Shown here piece after piece: positions 22,077 through 33,799 of a stretch of DNA of 64,000 nucleotides; the first letter of the stretch is position 1; each line of letters starts with the position of its first letter. Source of the stretch: Patiria miniata (Eukaryota; Echinodermata; Asteroidea; Valvatida; Asterinidae). Location of the stretch: NCBI RefSeq assembly GCF_015706575.1, contig NW_024037072.1, positions 16,989,162 to 17,053,161 on the forward strand, written 5' to 3'. The notes beneath the pieces were generated by a model. It had not been told where the DNA came from and did not search any database. It saw only the letters and a list, made by a program, of their open reading frames with translations. The translations under genes and the position numbers were made by a program.

Positions 22077-25000
22077 TGACGTCACATGACACGTGATGAC
22101 GTCATGATGACGTCACATAAAGTTTTATCTATTACTATAATATTATCACCAAGTTATAGAAATGGTGGCTTGAAAACGTTTACAAAGTCAATGGGCTAAC
22201 ACGTGTACAAAGTTAACGGGCTAAAAAAAATCCCACTGCAGAAAAATTGCACCTTTAAATTTGTACTTTGCCTTTGAACTGAAACATTTTTATGAAATAT
22301 TACTTGATATTCTGACCCTTAGGAAAATGTTCAATCGAATGACAGCGCGAAAAAAATACGATTTCTCTTTCCTTCTCATAGTAAGTTCAGAACTACTCAG
22401 TAAGATATCAGTGTTGTATAGGAAAAGACTTGTGGAAAATCCCACTGCATAAAAACTGCACCTTTAAATACGTAACATGGGGCTTTTCGGCATTATGATT
22501 TTTTATTATACGTCCCTGACTATGCGCATGCATGAACATAAAATCTGTCAAAGTTAGCCGTAAAATCGGCTAAAACGGTCACTGTGATGTGGACAGGATT
22601 TGACTTCGGCAACACGTGCTCTGCAGGCTGACTGACATACATGTACGATGTATGTGCGTAATGTACGTGTATGTACATATAGACGTTCTGTGCATGTTTT
22701 AGAGCAGATGTATTGTCAACCTGAAGTTTTAAGCGTGCGCAGGGCATGTCCGAGTTCGCTTATTGCCTCGAAGCTTTGAAATGTTTTAGACCTACCCTTA
22801 AATCGACAATTAAAGTAAAAACTAACATAAAAACTGCCATGGTTGATTTTTCAGGAATTTTCAAATGAAAAAGGGTCTTTTTATTATAACTTCCGGTCTG
22901 ATGACGTCATTCGCCTAAAACTTTGCACACGTCTTAAGTGGGTCAAGGTCATCATATACACCAATATTTAGGCGATTCCGACAAACTTCGCCACAGACAT
23001 CTATTCAAAATACATTTTTGCAACTTTTCAACCTGTCGCTAGAGGGCGCTCGAAGATTGCATGACATCATTTGGTAGATGATTTGAAGAATACTTTTTGC
23101 CAAGAGACTAACACCGTTAAAAGCAAGTTCATATCTATTACCATTTTCAAATAATAAGCCACTTCCGGTTTTGGCCTTTTTCGACCGGAAGCAAGGGTCA
23201 CGTGATTTCACGCACACTGAATGAAATAAAGACCTCAACCTACTCTACCACTTGCCGGTCACAGAATGCTGCGGACGCGTACGGTTGATTTCTTATGCAT
23301 TTTTAAATATTAAAAGTGTCACAATTTAATTGCGTATAAATTCACACCGGATGACGTCATCATGACGTCATCATTACACAATGTTTTTTGAATTAGGGTC
23401 TTTGCTTGGACAAAGATTGGTGCAAATGAATTACTGGCAAAGAGTCAAACATGCCCTTTGAAAATCGACAATTTTTTTTTCGATTTCTGTGTACAAAGTC
23501 TATGGGAAAAATTAAATATTCAAAATTCTATAATAAATTAGTCGATGACGTCACGATGACGTCAATGTTCGGCACACAACTTCAGATGCTGGTCTAAGTG
23601 TGTGCCAAGTATAAAGTCAATCGGATTGATTTTAGTGCCCAAAGTGCCGGTGACAAAAAAACGTGTACAAATGCTATGGGCAAATGACTGAAAAAGAAGG
23701 GAAAAAAAAAACTAGAGCTGTATGTCTGTTTGCAAACAGAACACAGGGCTTTTTCGCATTTTACAAATATTTGTTTCGTTTGTCCTTTTGCAGTCACTTT
23801 TTAGAGTGCTTCATGCAGTTAAAGGTTGTTCAAAACGCTTAGAATAATTCCTAAAGTATAATTTTATCAAATGATGTCACTTGCCCTGCAATGACGTCAT
23901 CCTTAAGACCCTTCTCAATGCACATTTTGTCATTGTGATTTTGGTTTGAACCGAGTTTAATGTCAATCCGATGAAAGAAAGTGTGCAATTTGTGGAAGCA
24001 GAATAAAATTATAAATATCTAAAAATTATAAAAACCAAACGATGACGTCATCGTGACGTCACTTTTAACTTTGTATACTAGTACCATTATTTACCTACCC
24101 ACTAAGTTTCATGACAGTCAGACCTTTCTTTATATATGTATTTTGAAAAATCGCATTTTTATGAAGTCATAATGATGTCAGATATTTTTTTCAAAATTTT
24201 GTGCAAATACTTTTTACCTAACAGACCAAATACACACAGAATTTTGAATGTTGCATGTTACGTTCGTGAGATATGGCTAAAAGGTCAAAAACTTCAAATA
24301 TTCATATAAAATCTCCGGATGACGTCATCATGGCGTCACCTAATTTGTTTTTACCTATAACTCATCCCGGTCTAGCCACACACCAAGTTTCAACCCAATC
24401 AGACTTACAGTTCTGTAGATATAGGACTTCATAATTTGCACGTAAATTTTCAAAAATCAATAAAAAAAATTAGGTGATGACGTCATCATGACGTCATAGT
24501 CTTGGCATAATTTTTGTATGAGGGTCTTCCTTGGCTGTAACATTGATGACGATTCCAGATCGCCAAGTTATAGAAATGATGGCTTAAAAACGTGTTCAAA
24601 GTCAATGGGCTAAACACGTGTACAAAGTTAACGGGCTAAAAAAAAATCCCACTGAAGAAAAATTGCACCTTTAAATTTGTAATTTGCCTTTGAACTGAAA
24701 CATTTGTATGAAATATTACTTGATATTCTGACCCTTAGGAATATGTTCAATCGAATGACAGCGCGAAAAAATACGATTTCTCTTTCCTTCTCATAGTAAT
24801 TCTCGGCTGAAGTTCAGAACTACTCAGTAAGATATCAGTGTTGTATAGGAAAAGACTTGTGGAAAATCCACTGCAGAAAAACTGCACCTTTAAATACGCA
24901 ACATAGAGCTTTTCGGCATTATGATTTTTTATTATACGTCCCTGACTATGCGCATGCATTAACATAAAATCTGTCAAAGTTAGCCGAAAATCGGCTAAAA

Positions 25001-26060
25001 CGGTCACTGTGATGTGGACAGGATTTGACCTCGGCAACACGTGCTCTGCAGGCTGACTGACATACGATGTATGTGCGTAACGTACGTGTATGTACATATA
25101 GACGGTCTGTGCATGTTTTAGAGCAGAGGTATTGTCAACCTGAAGTTTTAAGCGTGCGCAGGGCATGTCCGAGTTCGCTTATTGCCTCGAAGCTTTGAAA
25201 TGTTTTAGACCTACCCTTAAATCGACAATTAAAGTAAAAACTAACATAAAAACTGCCATGGTTGATTTTTCAGGAATTTTCAAATGAGAAAGGGTCTTTT
25301 TATTATAACTTCCGGTCTGATGACGTCATTCGCCTAAAACTTCGCACACGTCTTAAGTGGGTCAAGGTCATCATATGCACCAATATTTAGGCGATTCCGA
25401 CAAACTTCGCCACAGACATCTATTCAAAATACATTTTTGCAAATGTTCAACCTGTCGCTAGAGGGCGCTCGAAGATTGCATGACGTCATTGGTAAATGAT
25501 TTGAAGAATACTTTCAGCCAAGAGACTATCACCGTTAAAAGCAAGTTCATATCTATTACCATTTTTAAATAATAAGCCACTTCCGGTTTTGGCCTTTTTC
25601 GACCGGAAGCAAGGGTCACATGATTTCACGCACACTGAATGAAATAAAGACCTCAACCTACTCTACCACTTGCCGGTAACAGAATGTTACGGACGCGTAC
25701 GGTTGATTTCTTATGAATTTTTAAATATTAAAAGTGTCACAATTTAATTGCCTATAAATACACACCGGATGACGTCATCATGACGTCATTATTACACAAT
25801 GTTGTTTGAATTAGGGTCTTTGCTTGGACAAAGATTGGTGCAAATGAATTACCGGCAAAGAGTCAAAAATGCCCTTTGAAAATCGACAATTTTTTCTAAA
25901 TTTCTGTGTACAAAGTCTATGGGAAAATTTAAATATTCAAAAATCTATAATAAATTAGTCGATGACGTCACCATGACGTCAATTTTCGGGACACATCTTT
26001 GCTATAGGGACTATGCTTGTGCAAAGTTAGAATGATGTATGACAAAGATTATTGCCAAAA
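22077..26060. repeat. TGACGTCA-rich interspersed repeat, cluster 2, with a 1.4-kb direct duplication
   Basis: Paired TGACGTCA palindromes, often as GATGACGTCATCATGACGTCA-type units with a 3-nt spacer, occur at about 22080, 22900, 23350, 23545, 24040, 24317, 24477, 25320, 25767 and 25963. The segments 22150-23580 and 24569-25995 are direct copies of each other, very similar by eye along 1.4 kb. Shared phrases such as ACAAAGTCTATGGG recur. The minus frames at 22520-22747 and 24747-25166 arise from the duplicated TGTATGTACAT tract and are not genes. Confidence 0.8.
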
Positions 26061-26159
26061 GTTGAGGCCAGAAAAAACGTGCACAAAGTCTATGGGGTTT
26101 AGGCGACAAAAAGAAGAAAGAAGATGAAGATGAAAAAAAAAAAATGAGAACAGAAAGAA

Positions 26160-26246
26160 TGGCTTTTTCGCAAAATTGCGAAAAAGCCAAAAAAAAAAAA
26201 TCTTAACGAAAACAAAGGCTGTTTCGGCAAAAGTGCCGAAACAGCC
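26160..26246. repeat. Two adjacent perfect 30-nt hairpins
   Basis: 26160-26189 is a perfect palindrome with 14-bp stem TGGCTTTTTCGCAA and a 2-nt loop. 26217-26246 has a 13-bp stem GGCTGTTTCGGCA and a 4-nt loop. They are 27 nt apart, separated by an A-run. Both stems begin GGCT and contain TTTCG. They lie at the distal end of TGACGTCA cluster 2. Confidence 0.9.
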
Positions 26247-26384
26247 AATAAAAGAGGTAAACAAGGCACACAGCCTACTGCAGCACCAGAAAATCTAGAC
26301 AATCCACTTTTGCTGCTAGCAGATACAGCTCTTAATAAACAGGAGGAAGAAGACCAAACAGGATTTCAAAATACCAGTGTTGTT

Positions 26385-26403
26385 TTATTATTATTATTAT
26401 TAT
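26385..26403 (+). repeat. (TTA)n microsatellite
   Basis: Short run of TTA/ATT units, followed by CATGTACATGTACATAC. The interval from here to 26803 is otherwise without a recognised gene and includes a purine-rich stretch at 26545-26640. Confidence 0.85.
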
Positions 26404-26803
26404 TTATTCGGCCAAAACATTCAAAATACAAACATGTACATGTACATACAATGTAAGAAATGTCATACATCAAGGACAGTCAAGATAAAATATAAATTGT
26501 GTAACAAATACCAATCAAAAAGAATAGATGTGTATAGGTACAGTAGGTAAGAATGAGATGGGGAAGAAATGGGGGTGGGGATGAGGAATGTATAGAAGGG
26601 GAGCGGATTGGGGAAGAGTGGAAGTGGGAGGGAGTTCAACAAGCAGAGTAAAGACAATCCAATCTAAGATGACCAGGATGAACAAAAGTGAAAACACTGT
26701 GACTCAAAAGCCTGTTCATCCAATCCTAGGTTGGTAACATGGAATAACTTTAAAATATAACTATTAAATACAAGTAATATGAGAGAATGAAATCTTGAAA
26801 CAG

Positions 26804-27746
26804 GAGAATGAAAACCTTACCAAAGAACTAAACCTGAAGAGGCAAAGATTTTCTTTTTCTGACATTGAAAAGAGTCAAGTCAAGGTTAGGTATTACACAG
26901 GCTTACCAGATGCTGCAACAGTAAGGTTTTTATGTGACCTTCTTGAAAGGTTTTCCTTGAAATATTACAGTAACGGGGTTGTTGAAAAATTTTCGCTTCT
27001 AGATCAGTTGTTCATAACATTGATGAAACTGAAATTAAACATTGGGCATGAAGATATAGCTACTAGATTTAACTGCAGTAGGCCAACTGTAAGTAATGTG
27101 TTTAACACTATCATCAGTGCATTGTACAATATCTTGTATGTTGGCATGATGGAAAAGAAACATTCCATCAAGATCCAAATATGCACTGTCTATGCCTTCG
27201 TGCTTTAGTAAGTTTCCCAATTGTCGAATTGTGCTCGATTGTACGGAAATATCAGTAGACAATACTGAACAACTACATGTAGATGCACAGTGTAGCCTAT
27301 ACAGTAACTACAAAGGTAGAACCACTTTGAAGTCTTTGATAGGGGTTGCACCCAATGGTGTAATCACTTTTGCTAGTAATCTATATGGAGGGAGTGTGTC
27401 AGACAAGGCAATAACATTAGATTGTGGTATTCTGGACAAGCTTGAAGAAGGAGACATGATCTTGGCAGATAAAGGTTTTCTAATTCACGACATTCTTCCT
27501 CAAGGCGTGTCACTGAATGTTCCATCACTTCTCCTAAATGGCCAGTTAACCAAAACAGAGGCACACAATAACAAACTCATTGCATGTGCCCGCATCCACG
27601 TTGAAAGGGCAATTCAGAGGGTCAAAATTTTCGCAATTTTGGACCATATTCCGTATCAGTTCAAGAGCCAAGCTGATAAAATATTCAAATGTTGTGTTTG
27701 TCTTACTAACTTTCAAACACCTATCCTTCGTGAAATTGAAGAATAG
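26804..27746 (+). pseudogene. DDE_Tnp_4-type transposase, terminal exon, one frameshift
   Basis: An acceptor (TTGAAACAG) precedes ENENLTKELNLKRQRFSFSD, a short coiled coil and linker typical of THAP/DDE_4 proteins. YYTGLPDAATVRFL and a helix-turn-helix segment (GHEDIATRFNCSRPTVSNVF) follow. A one-base shift near 27150-27170 moves the frame. The second part holds the catalytic core: Asp in VLDCTE (27237), Asp in ILADKGF (27468) and Glu in HVERAIQRVK (27603), ending at TAG 27746. All three DDE acidic residues remain. The family (ISL2EU/Harbinger-like) cuts and pastes DNA. Upstream exons are missing, so this is a decayed copy unless the shift is a sequencing error. Confidence 0.85.
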
Positions 27747-29069
27747 AGAAATTAACGATGATGCCTCTTTTAATGGACACCTGAAACTTTAATTTTCTTA
27801 ACTGCAATTCTTAAAAATGCACCTTTTTGTTCCATTTATCCTTATATTTATTTTTCAACTTGCCATTTTTCAAGGGTATTTTGGGGCTTTTTGGGCGGGG
27901 GGGGGGGGGGTTTAGGCTTATGAGAATTTCCATATTCATGACCAAAAGTGTGATGTCATGCCAGGAACAAACCTCAATGTTACAATGGTTTGTGCACAAA
28001 AAGTTGCCAGATTTTTGGACATTTCGCTGTTTTAAACTTTCTTTTCTTTAATGATTTGTTGTGTCAGTTTATGGCAGTAAGCCAATGAGCAAACTTTTCT
28101 CACAAATGTTTTCAATGAGCAAATTTTGGGGTTCTGACATGACACTATGGCAAACAGTGCCCTCAGTTGTCTGGAAAAGCATGGGCAATTTGAAACGTTT
28201 AAATAAGTGCACTTTCCAATAAAAGTAACCAATAAGGGATGTCAACTAATTTTCATACACTTAAGAGACCAGTCAGAATGAAGGATTCAAGTTTGCTTGA
28301 AGATAAATTTAATTGCTTCTGTGAAAAGCTATGATTGTCTTAATTTTATGATAGACGGTGGTTGCAAAAAGAAGGAAACTCACTTTTGACAGCCATTTTC
28401 ACCTACTTGTTGAGCATATTTCAAAAACCCAATTTAATGCAATTAAAATATATTGATCTTTAAACATAAGTCATGAAAAAATGATTGAAAATGCATATTT
28501 TGTCTCTGAGATTACGGTAGTTTAAAAATTTCATGTGGCAAACCCGTTTGTCCGCAGACGACAGCTTTATTCCATCCGCTTGATTGAGCTCCAGAGCTTG
28601 ATTTGAGACAACAGTGATTTTGGTGACTGGTATCCAATTGTAAGCATAACAACACTGTCCTTGCAATGTAAAACTTTTTTTTTTACCATGCATGGTTAAA
28701 GAAAATTTTAATACCATTAAATTGAATATTGTGCTGTCCAAAGTGGGTTTCCCTATACAGTATACAGTATACCCTGTATACAGTAAACTGGGAAGAAAAA
28801 CAATTATACCTCATCACTGAGGAGTCTAATATAAATTATAAATAGAATATTAGTTTAAGATAATATATTAATATACATGTATATAATTAAGAATATAAAT
28901 ATGAAAACAGTTCCTAAAATAGAAATTATCAATTGTTAATTATTGGAATCTTTATTTACAATTAAATTAAGTTATTTGTTTAAAACATATTTTCATCGTG
29001 TTGATTTTTGTATTATGTTTACATAACCCTTTGCGTATCAGTTAGGGCAAGACTGCAAATACAAAAATT
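27747..29069. other. No supported gene
   Basis: 3' flank of the transposase exon. It has a G-run at 27896-27910 and a small ATACAGTATACAGTATACC repeat at about 28755-28780. The minus frame 28460-28741 (...CYAYNWIPVTKITVVSNQA...) is open for 94 codons, but I do not recognise it and see no clear splice sites. Confidence 0.45.
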
Positions 29070-29510
29070 GGGGATCAGGTTGGCTAAGCGGTATCTTCCC
29101 TGCCTTTCAGTACCTATGAGGACCCTGGTTCAAAAGACCCATGTACTGATGATGTCAGGGCTTGTTTACATCGTTGCAGAAGAATAGGAAACGATTGTGT
29201 AGCTGCACAACTGTCGGAAATACGGTACCCAGGTACAGCACTTAAGCAATGCAGTAAACAAACCGTGACGTCTTCAATACATGGGTCTATTCCACTTTGG
29301 ACCGAGGCCTCGCATGTAGATTGAGTTTTGATTTCATGGGTTTTCACCATCTGGGGTTTTCCTCCCACATCTAAAACTGAACATGTCTTTGTCGTCTTCT
29401 CTTCACACAGGTTTCTTCAGGCTATGGGCTACATTGCTATAATTACTTTGAGGATTCCTTGGTTTCATTTCCAGAAAGATATAATAATTATTGTAATAAT
29501 AATAATAAAT
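29070..29510 (+). mobile_element. tRNA-derived SINE
   Basis: The head GGGGATCAGGTTGGCTAAGCGG contains an A-box-like TTGGCTAAGCGG. Some 40 nt later the B-box-like GGTTCAAAAGACCC follows, the usual pol III arrangement for a tRNA-derived SINE. The body includes TTTTCCTCCCACATCTAAAAC and ends in an (AATA/ATA)n-type tail at 29480-29510. The head is too degenerate to be a functional tRNA gene. Confidence 0.65.
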
Positions 29511-29914
29511 GAATACATTACAGAGGGATAGTTTTCTGTAAAACCAACATTCAAGTAGAGAACTTTGACCCAATATCCACTGCAAAGGCTGATCACGTGA
29601 TTTCGTGAGAAAGAAGATACAGCAGGACCACAGTATATCGGCCGAATATAATGAATTGCATGCACTTGCTCACAAATTTACAGTGTCAAAGTTTGATTAT
29701 TCAACTGGACCAATTTAAAAAGAAATAGGTCACAATTTAAACTTTGTTAAAGGGATGGTACAGCCTTGGATTGTCAGAAAACAGTGCCAGATTACATGTT
29801 TTGTAATGGTTTTTGTACATGTTACAATGCATTAAAGAGTGGTTTGCAAGAGCCACTCTCATCAATTCAAGTGCAATTTCCTCAAAGATGACACAGCATT
29901 TCAGTCAGAAATAT

Positions 29915-31220
29915 TTTAACTTATACTAACGAAGAACAATTTTTCCTTCCTTGGTGAACACTATCTACAGGTACACGGCACTGCAATGGGCACTCGCATG
30001 GCCCCGTCGATGGCTTGCCTCTTCATGGGCGACCTCGAAGAACGCATTCTTGCCTCGGCCCCATGTCGCCCTTGGATCTGGTGGAGATATATTGATGATG
30101 TTTTTTTCATCTGGACCAGTGATGAGGACAGTCTCTTGACCTTCACTAACCACATCAATTCCTTCCACAGAACCATCAAATTCACATCGGAGTTCTCGGC
30201 TCACCAAACCCACTTTCTGGATGTCACCGTCCGCAAGCAAGGCAACTCACTAACCACTGACCTGTATTCCAAACCCACAGACACCCACCAGTACCTCCAC
30301 TCCTCCAGCTGTCACCCCAGGCACTGCAAAACTGGCATAGCGTTTAGCCAGGCACTCAGACTCAGAAGAATTTGTTCCAATGATTCCGATTTCTCCCGCC
30401 ATACACAGATACTGAGGAACAACTTGGTGGCCAGGGGTCACAGCTCTCGCCAAGTTCATCGTGCCATTGCCAGAGCTAAAGCTATCCCCAGAAATCTAGC
30501 TCTCACGGGAAAGGCCCCTGATGCCATGGCCAAACCCATGATTCCCTTGGTTACCACGTTTCACCCCAATCTCTCTCCCCTTCGCAAAATCACTAATGAC
30601 AATCATCATATCCTCCATACTTCAGATCGCCTTGCCCGCGCCATCCCCAACGGCCCCACATTGGCTTACAGGCGTCCTCGAAATTTACGGGACTTGATTG
30701 TTCGAGCTGAAGTCCCTTCCTTAGATGCATCCCCTCCCACCCAGCATGGTACTTTCAAGTGCAGTTCCAGATGTGTTGTCTGCCAGATTCATATCCAGGG
30801 GTCTGACTCCTTTTCTGGCCACTCTTCTGTCACTACCCACAGAACCATTGGTAACATCACTTGTAACACTTCTAATGTCATATATCTCATTTCTTGCAGG
30901 GTCTGTGGAGTGCAGTTTGTAGGTGATACGCTCAAGAAGCGTTTCTATGCCCACCGGTCAACGGTCAACACCAAGAAACTAGACACCCCTGTTGGTCATC
31001 ACTTCAACCTGCCTAACCACTCCATTTCTTTCCACACCTTTCACACCTAATCCTCCTTTTGTGTTTCTTCTTTCAGCCCTGCATGTTTGTGTGCACCCCC
31101 ATGTTAATGTATGTACCTCTGTCATTTCTGTTTTAGCCTCTGAAGAAGAACTTGCTTAGTTCGCAACGTCAGGCCACATTAATTTTAAGATTTATATATT
31201 TCAGGTCCATCTAGTCAGTA
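29915..31220 (+). mobile_element. Penelope-like retroelement, 5'-truncated
   Basis: Similarity to Penelope-like RT starts near 29920 (ILTKNNFSFLGEHYLQVHG) directly after an in-frame stop, and continues into the open frame 29986-31050. The 3' sequence after the stop includes TCTGAAGAAGAACTTGC...TTCGCAACGTC (31140-31170), a phrase like those found at Penelope-like element ends. Most of RT's N-terminal half is absent. Confidence 0.85.
29986..31050 (+). CDS. Penelope-like RT C-terminal part plus GIY-YIG endonuclease, 5'-truncated
   Basis: The frame is uninterrupted for 354 codons. It contains the RT palm (MGTRMAPSMACLFMG and WWRYIDDVFFIW, with the YIDD catalytic pair), a thumb region (HFLDVTVRKQ...TDLYSKPTDTHQYLH), a cysteine-containing linker (FKCSSRCVVC) and a C-terminal GIY-YIG-like nuclease (NVIYLISCRVCGVQFVGDT...RFYAHRS). 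RT followed by GIY-YIG is diagnostic of Penelope-like elements, which prime at chromosome breaks or ends. The listed ATG is internal to RT, and the true start is missing. The absence of stops suggests a relatively young insertion. Confidence 0.88.
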   Translation: MGTRMAPSMACLFMGDLEERILASAPCRPWIWWRYIDDVFFIWTSDEDSLLTFTNHINSFHRTIKFTSEFSAHQTHFLDVTVRKQGNSLTTDLYSKPTDTHQYLHSSSCHPRHCKTGIAFSQALRLRRICSNDSDFSRHTQILRNNLVARGHSSRQVHRAIARAKAIPRNLALTGKAPDAMAKPMIPLVTTFHPNLSPLRKITNDNHHILHTSDRLARAIPNGPTLAYRRPRNLRDLIVRAEVPSLDASPPTQHGTFKCSSRCVVCQIHIQGSDSFSGHSSVTTHRTIGNITCNTSNVIYLISCRVCGVQFVGDTLKKRFYAHRSTVNTKKLDTPVGHHFNLPNHSISFHTFHT

Positions 31221-31584
31221 AGCAGTTTGCAGCAGTTTTACTTTTTTTCAGAAATATTTTGTAGGACATGTGGTACCAGTAATACAGGCAATAATAATGG
31301 AAATTTATAACGCGCCATGTCTGTCATACATGACACTCCTGGTGCCGTAATTATCGTAACAAGTGGCGATTGTAAAGATTGATTTATGAGAAAGGAACTA
31401 TACCAATGTAATATTCTTTTTTTTTCTTTGATGATAATCACAAATCCTCTACCATGTTTTTAAAGTCAGACTTCCACATATGAGGTACATCAGACAAAAC
31501 AATTAGTACTTGCCCCGTCAAAACTGTGATCCTCTATGATTCTGGCAAGACAAAATGAACTGTAACATTTAAGTACTTATTTAT
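31221..31584. other. No gene; 3' flank of the YqaJ gene
   Basis: Non-coding sequence between the Penelope-like element and the stop codon of the minus-strand YqaJ gene. Probably 3' untranslated region of that gene. No distinct signal was identified. Confidence 0.4.
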
Positions 31585-32350
31585 TCAACTTCCTAAGACA
31601 GTTGGAAGAAGAACCTTTCGATGAAACTGTGTGAGAATTGGAATATTTGAAGCCCATTTTGGATCTTTTTGGATCCTGATACAATGGTACTCCGTTGGTG
31701 TCCACACAAAAAAGTCATATGCTGTTGCGCCAGTTATGTGGAGAGCACCTTGTCCTTGGTGCCAATATTTATGAGTCTCTTTTAGCTTCAGCATACCAGG
31801 GGCTGCAGTTGGGTCATTAAACAAAAAGAAGTCTTTCTTCATTGCCAACTCAATCAAAGGTGTAGCCCTTGCACTCCACGGACACTTAACTTCCACAATT
31901 AAGTCCTTGCTGACTTGACCATCAGGAGATGCCCCTAGTTGTCCATTATCCATGATAAACAGGCCTGTTGGCTGAACATCACATCCGCCGAGTGCTGAAT
32001 ACTTCTCCAAAGTTATGTCCTCATGATTCACTCCCCACTGAATAGCCTGTAATCAACAGAAGTAATTATAGAATAACGGTGTGAGGAATCGTTCTAAACT
32101 GTCAGATGACTGGGTTATTAAGGGCTACAGCGGCGTAGCCAAAAATCCTAACAGTGTTTCTTCCCAAAAAGTGTAATTAACTGTGAAAAAAGGGGGAGGC
32201 TTAAATCAGAGCTAATGTCTTGATTTTCCCCTGCTGGCCCTCCCACTGAAAGCTAGCCCCCCCCCCCACACCCACCACCTGTGCCCCCCTGCCGAAAAAG
32301 TCCTGGCTACGCTGCTGAAGGGCTAGCCGCTGTTTATGGACTAAGCCAAA

Positions 32351-32738
32351 GGTGCTGTGTTGTGAGGAGAAACTCCACTCCACCATCCTTGTTAAAGACA
32401 CTCAGAGGCGAATATGGGTCAGCAGGACGATCTTCAGCGAGTAACTGATATTGTTTTATGTACACACTATTTGTTTTTATTAAGTTGGTATTTCAGCAAA
32501 ATAAAACAGGCTGGCCGCCTGTTTCATTAACGGCGGCCAGCCACCAACCCAGTCAATAATAACCATCACTGTATATACATGTATTCTTTTATTTTGCTGA
32601 AATACCAACTTAATAAAAACAAATAGTGTGTACATAAAAAAAATATCAGTTACTCACTGAAGATCGTCCTGCTGACCCATATTCGCCTCTGAGTGTCTTT
32701 AACAAGGATGATGGAGTGGAGTTTCTCCTCACAGCACC
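32351..32738. repeat. Inverted duplication of YqaJ exon e plus its intron edge
   Basis: The right arm (32587-32738) includes the 3' half of YqaJ exon e and its donor. The left arm (32351-32506) is its reverse complement, so the exon piece reads forward on the plus strand. In the left copy the donor GTGAGT is GCGAGT. Between the arms is a second perfect hairpin with stem GGCTGGCCGCC and loop TGTTTCATTAAC. The whole lies in the intron between exons e and f, so a pre-mRNA from the minus strand would carry sense and antisense copies. Confidence 0.9.
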
Positions 32739-33799
32739 AAGAACTGCACCAAAGTTGCTGGATGTTAGTCGATTTTGTTTATACGCAAACCTACACATCA
32801 AGAAATGAAAATAACAATTAAATATGTCTGGGTTTTTTTACTTGCATGCCCAAAGACATCACTCTTAAAAACTGCACTTCAGTTCTCTTGTGCTTGCAAT
32901 CCAGATTTATAAAGTAAATAGTCATTTTACTTTACATAGGAATACAAAACTGTATTGTCCTCGGTAAAAGTAGCATTTAATTTGTTTACTAATGAAAAAT
33001 CTGTTTGAAAAGTGAAACAACAACTATAAAATGCTTTCCACAAAGCATTATGACGTTGACCAACAGTAGTCCTTTCAATCACCTTGACATCCTCTTCAGA
33101 AACAGCCATGTGTTCTACTACATACTCTACTTTGTCCGGGGCATGTTCAAATTCAGGTGTGCTTGTTATAAAAGCATAGCTTTTTACTTGTTTGACCTAT
33201 TGAAAAAGTTGCCTAAAAGTCTGTTAGTGAAAATTTAAGTCCAGAATGTGGTGTTGATTGGGTGGAGAACCCACAAACCAACCCTGAAGAAAATATACTG
33301 ACATGCGGCAAAGGTGATAGTTTGAACAATGCTGCCATTGATTTCACACAGTTAGGGAAGCATTACACCTAAATCAAACAACATTTTAAAATTGTTTTTA
33401 TTTTAGTGCATGCACTCTATTTGGTCATTGTGCATGATTACAATATTTAATTTTTGTTTAAATACTCTTTTACTTTTAAAACTACCAGTGAAATTAATAC
33501 GGTTAATTATTGACCACAATCTTACCACTTCAGGTTCTTTGGTCAGGAAAGGATCCACCCAATCCCAGTGAATCTTCCTAGCAAGGAAACTCTCTGTAAT
33601 AGCCACTCCCTATCCTCCTCTTCCACAAGTCTTTTCATTCCAGCTGAAAAATAAAAAAAAAATTAAAATTACTTGTAAGAAATTGTATCCACTATCTCTA
33701 CAACAGAGTTTAATGCCACATCATCAGGGGGTTGGGGAAACGGTGTGTAACGTTGTGTGTTGGCAGGCACAGGTTTGTGGTACAATCAACTTTTAAAGT

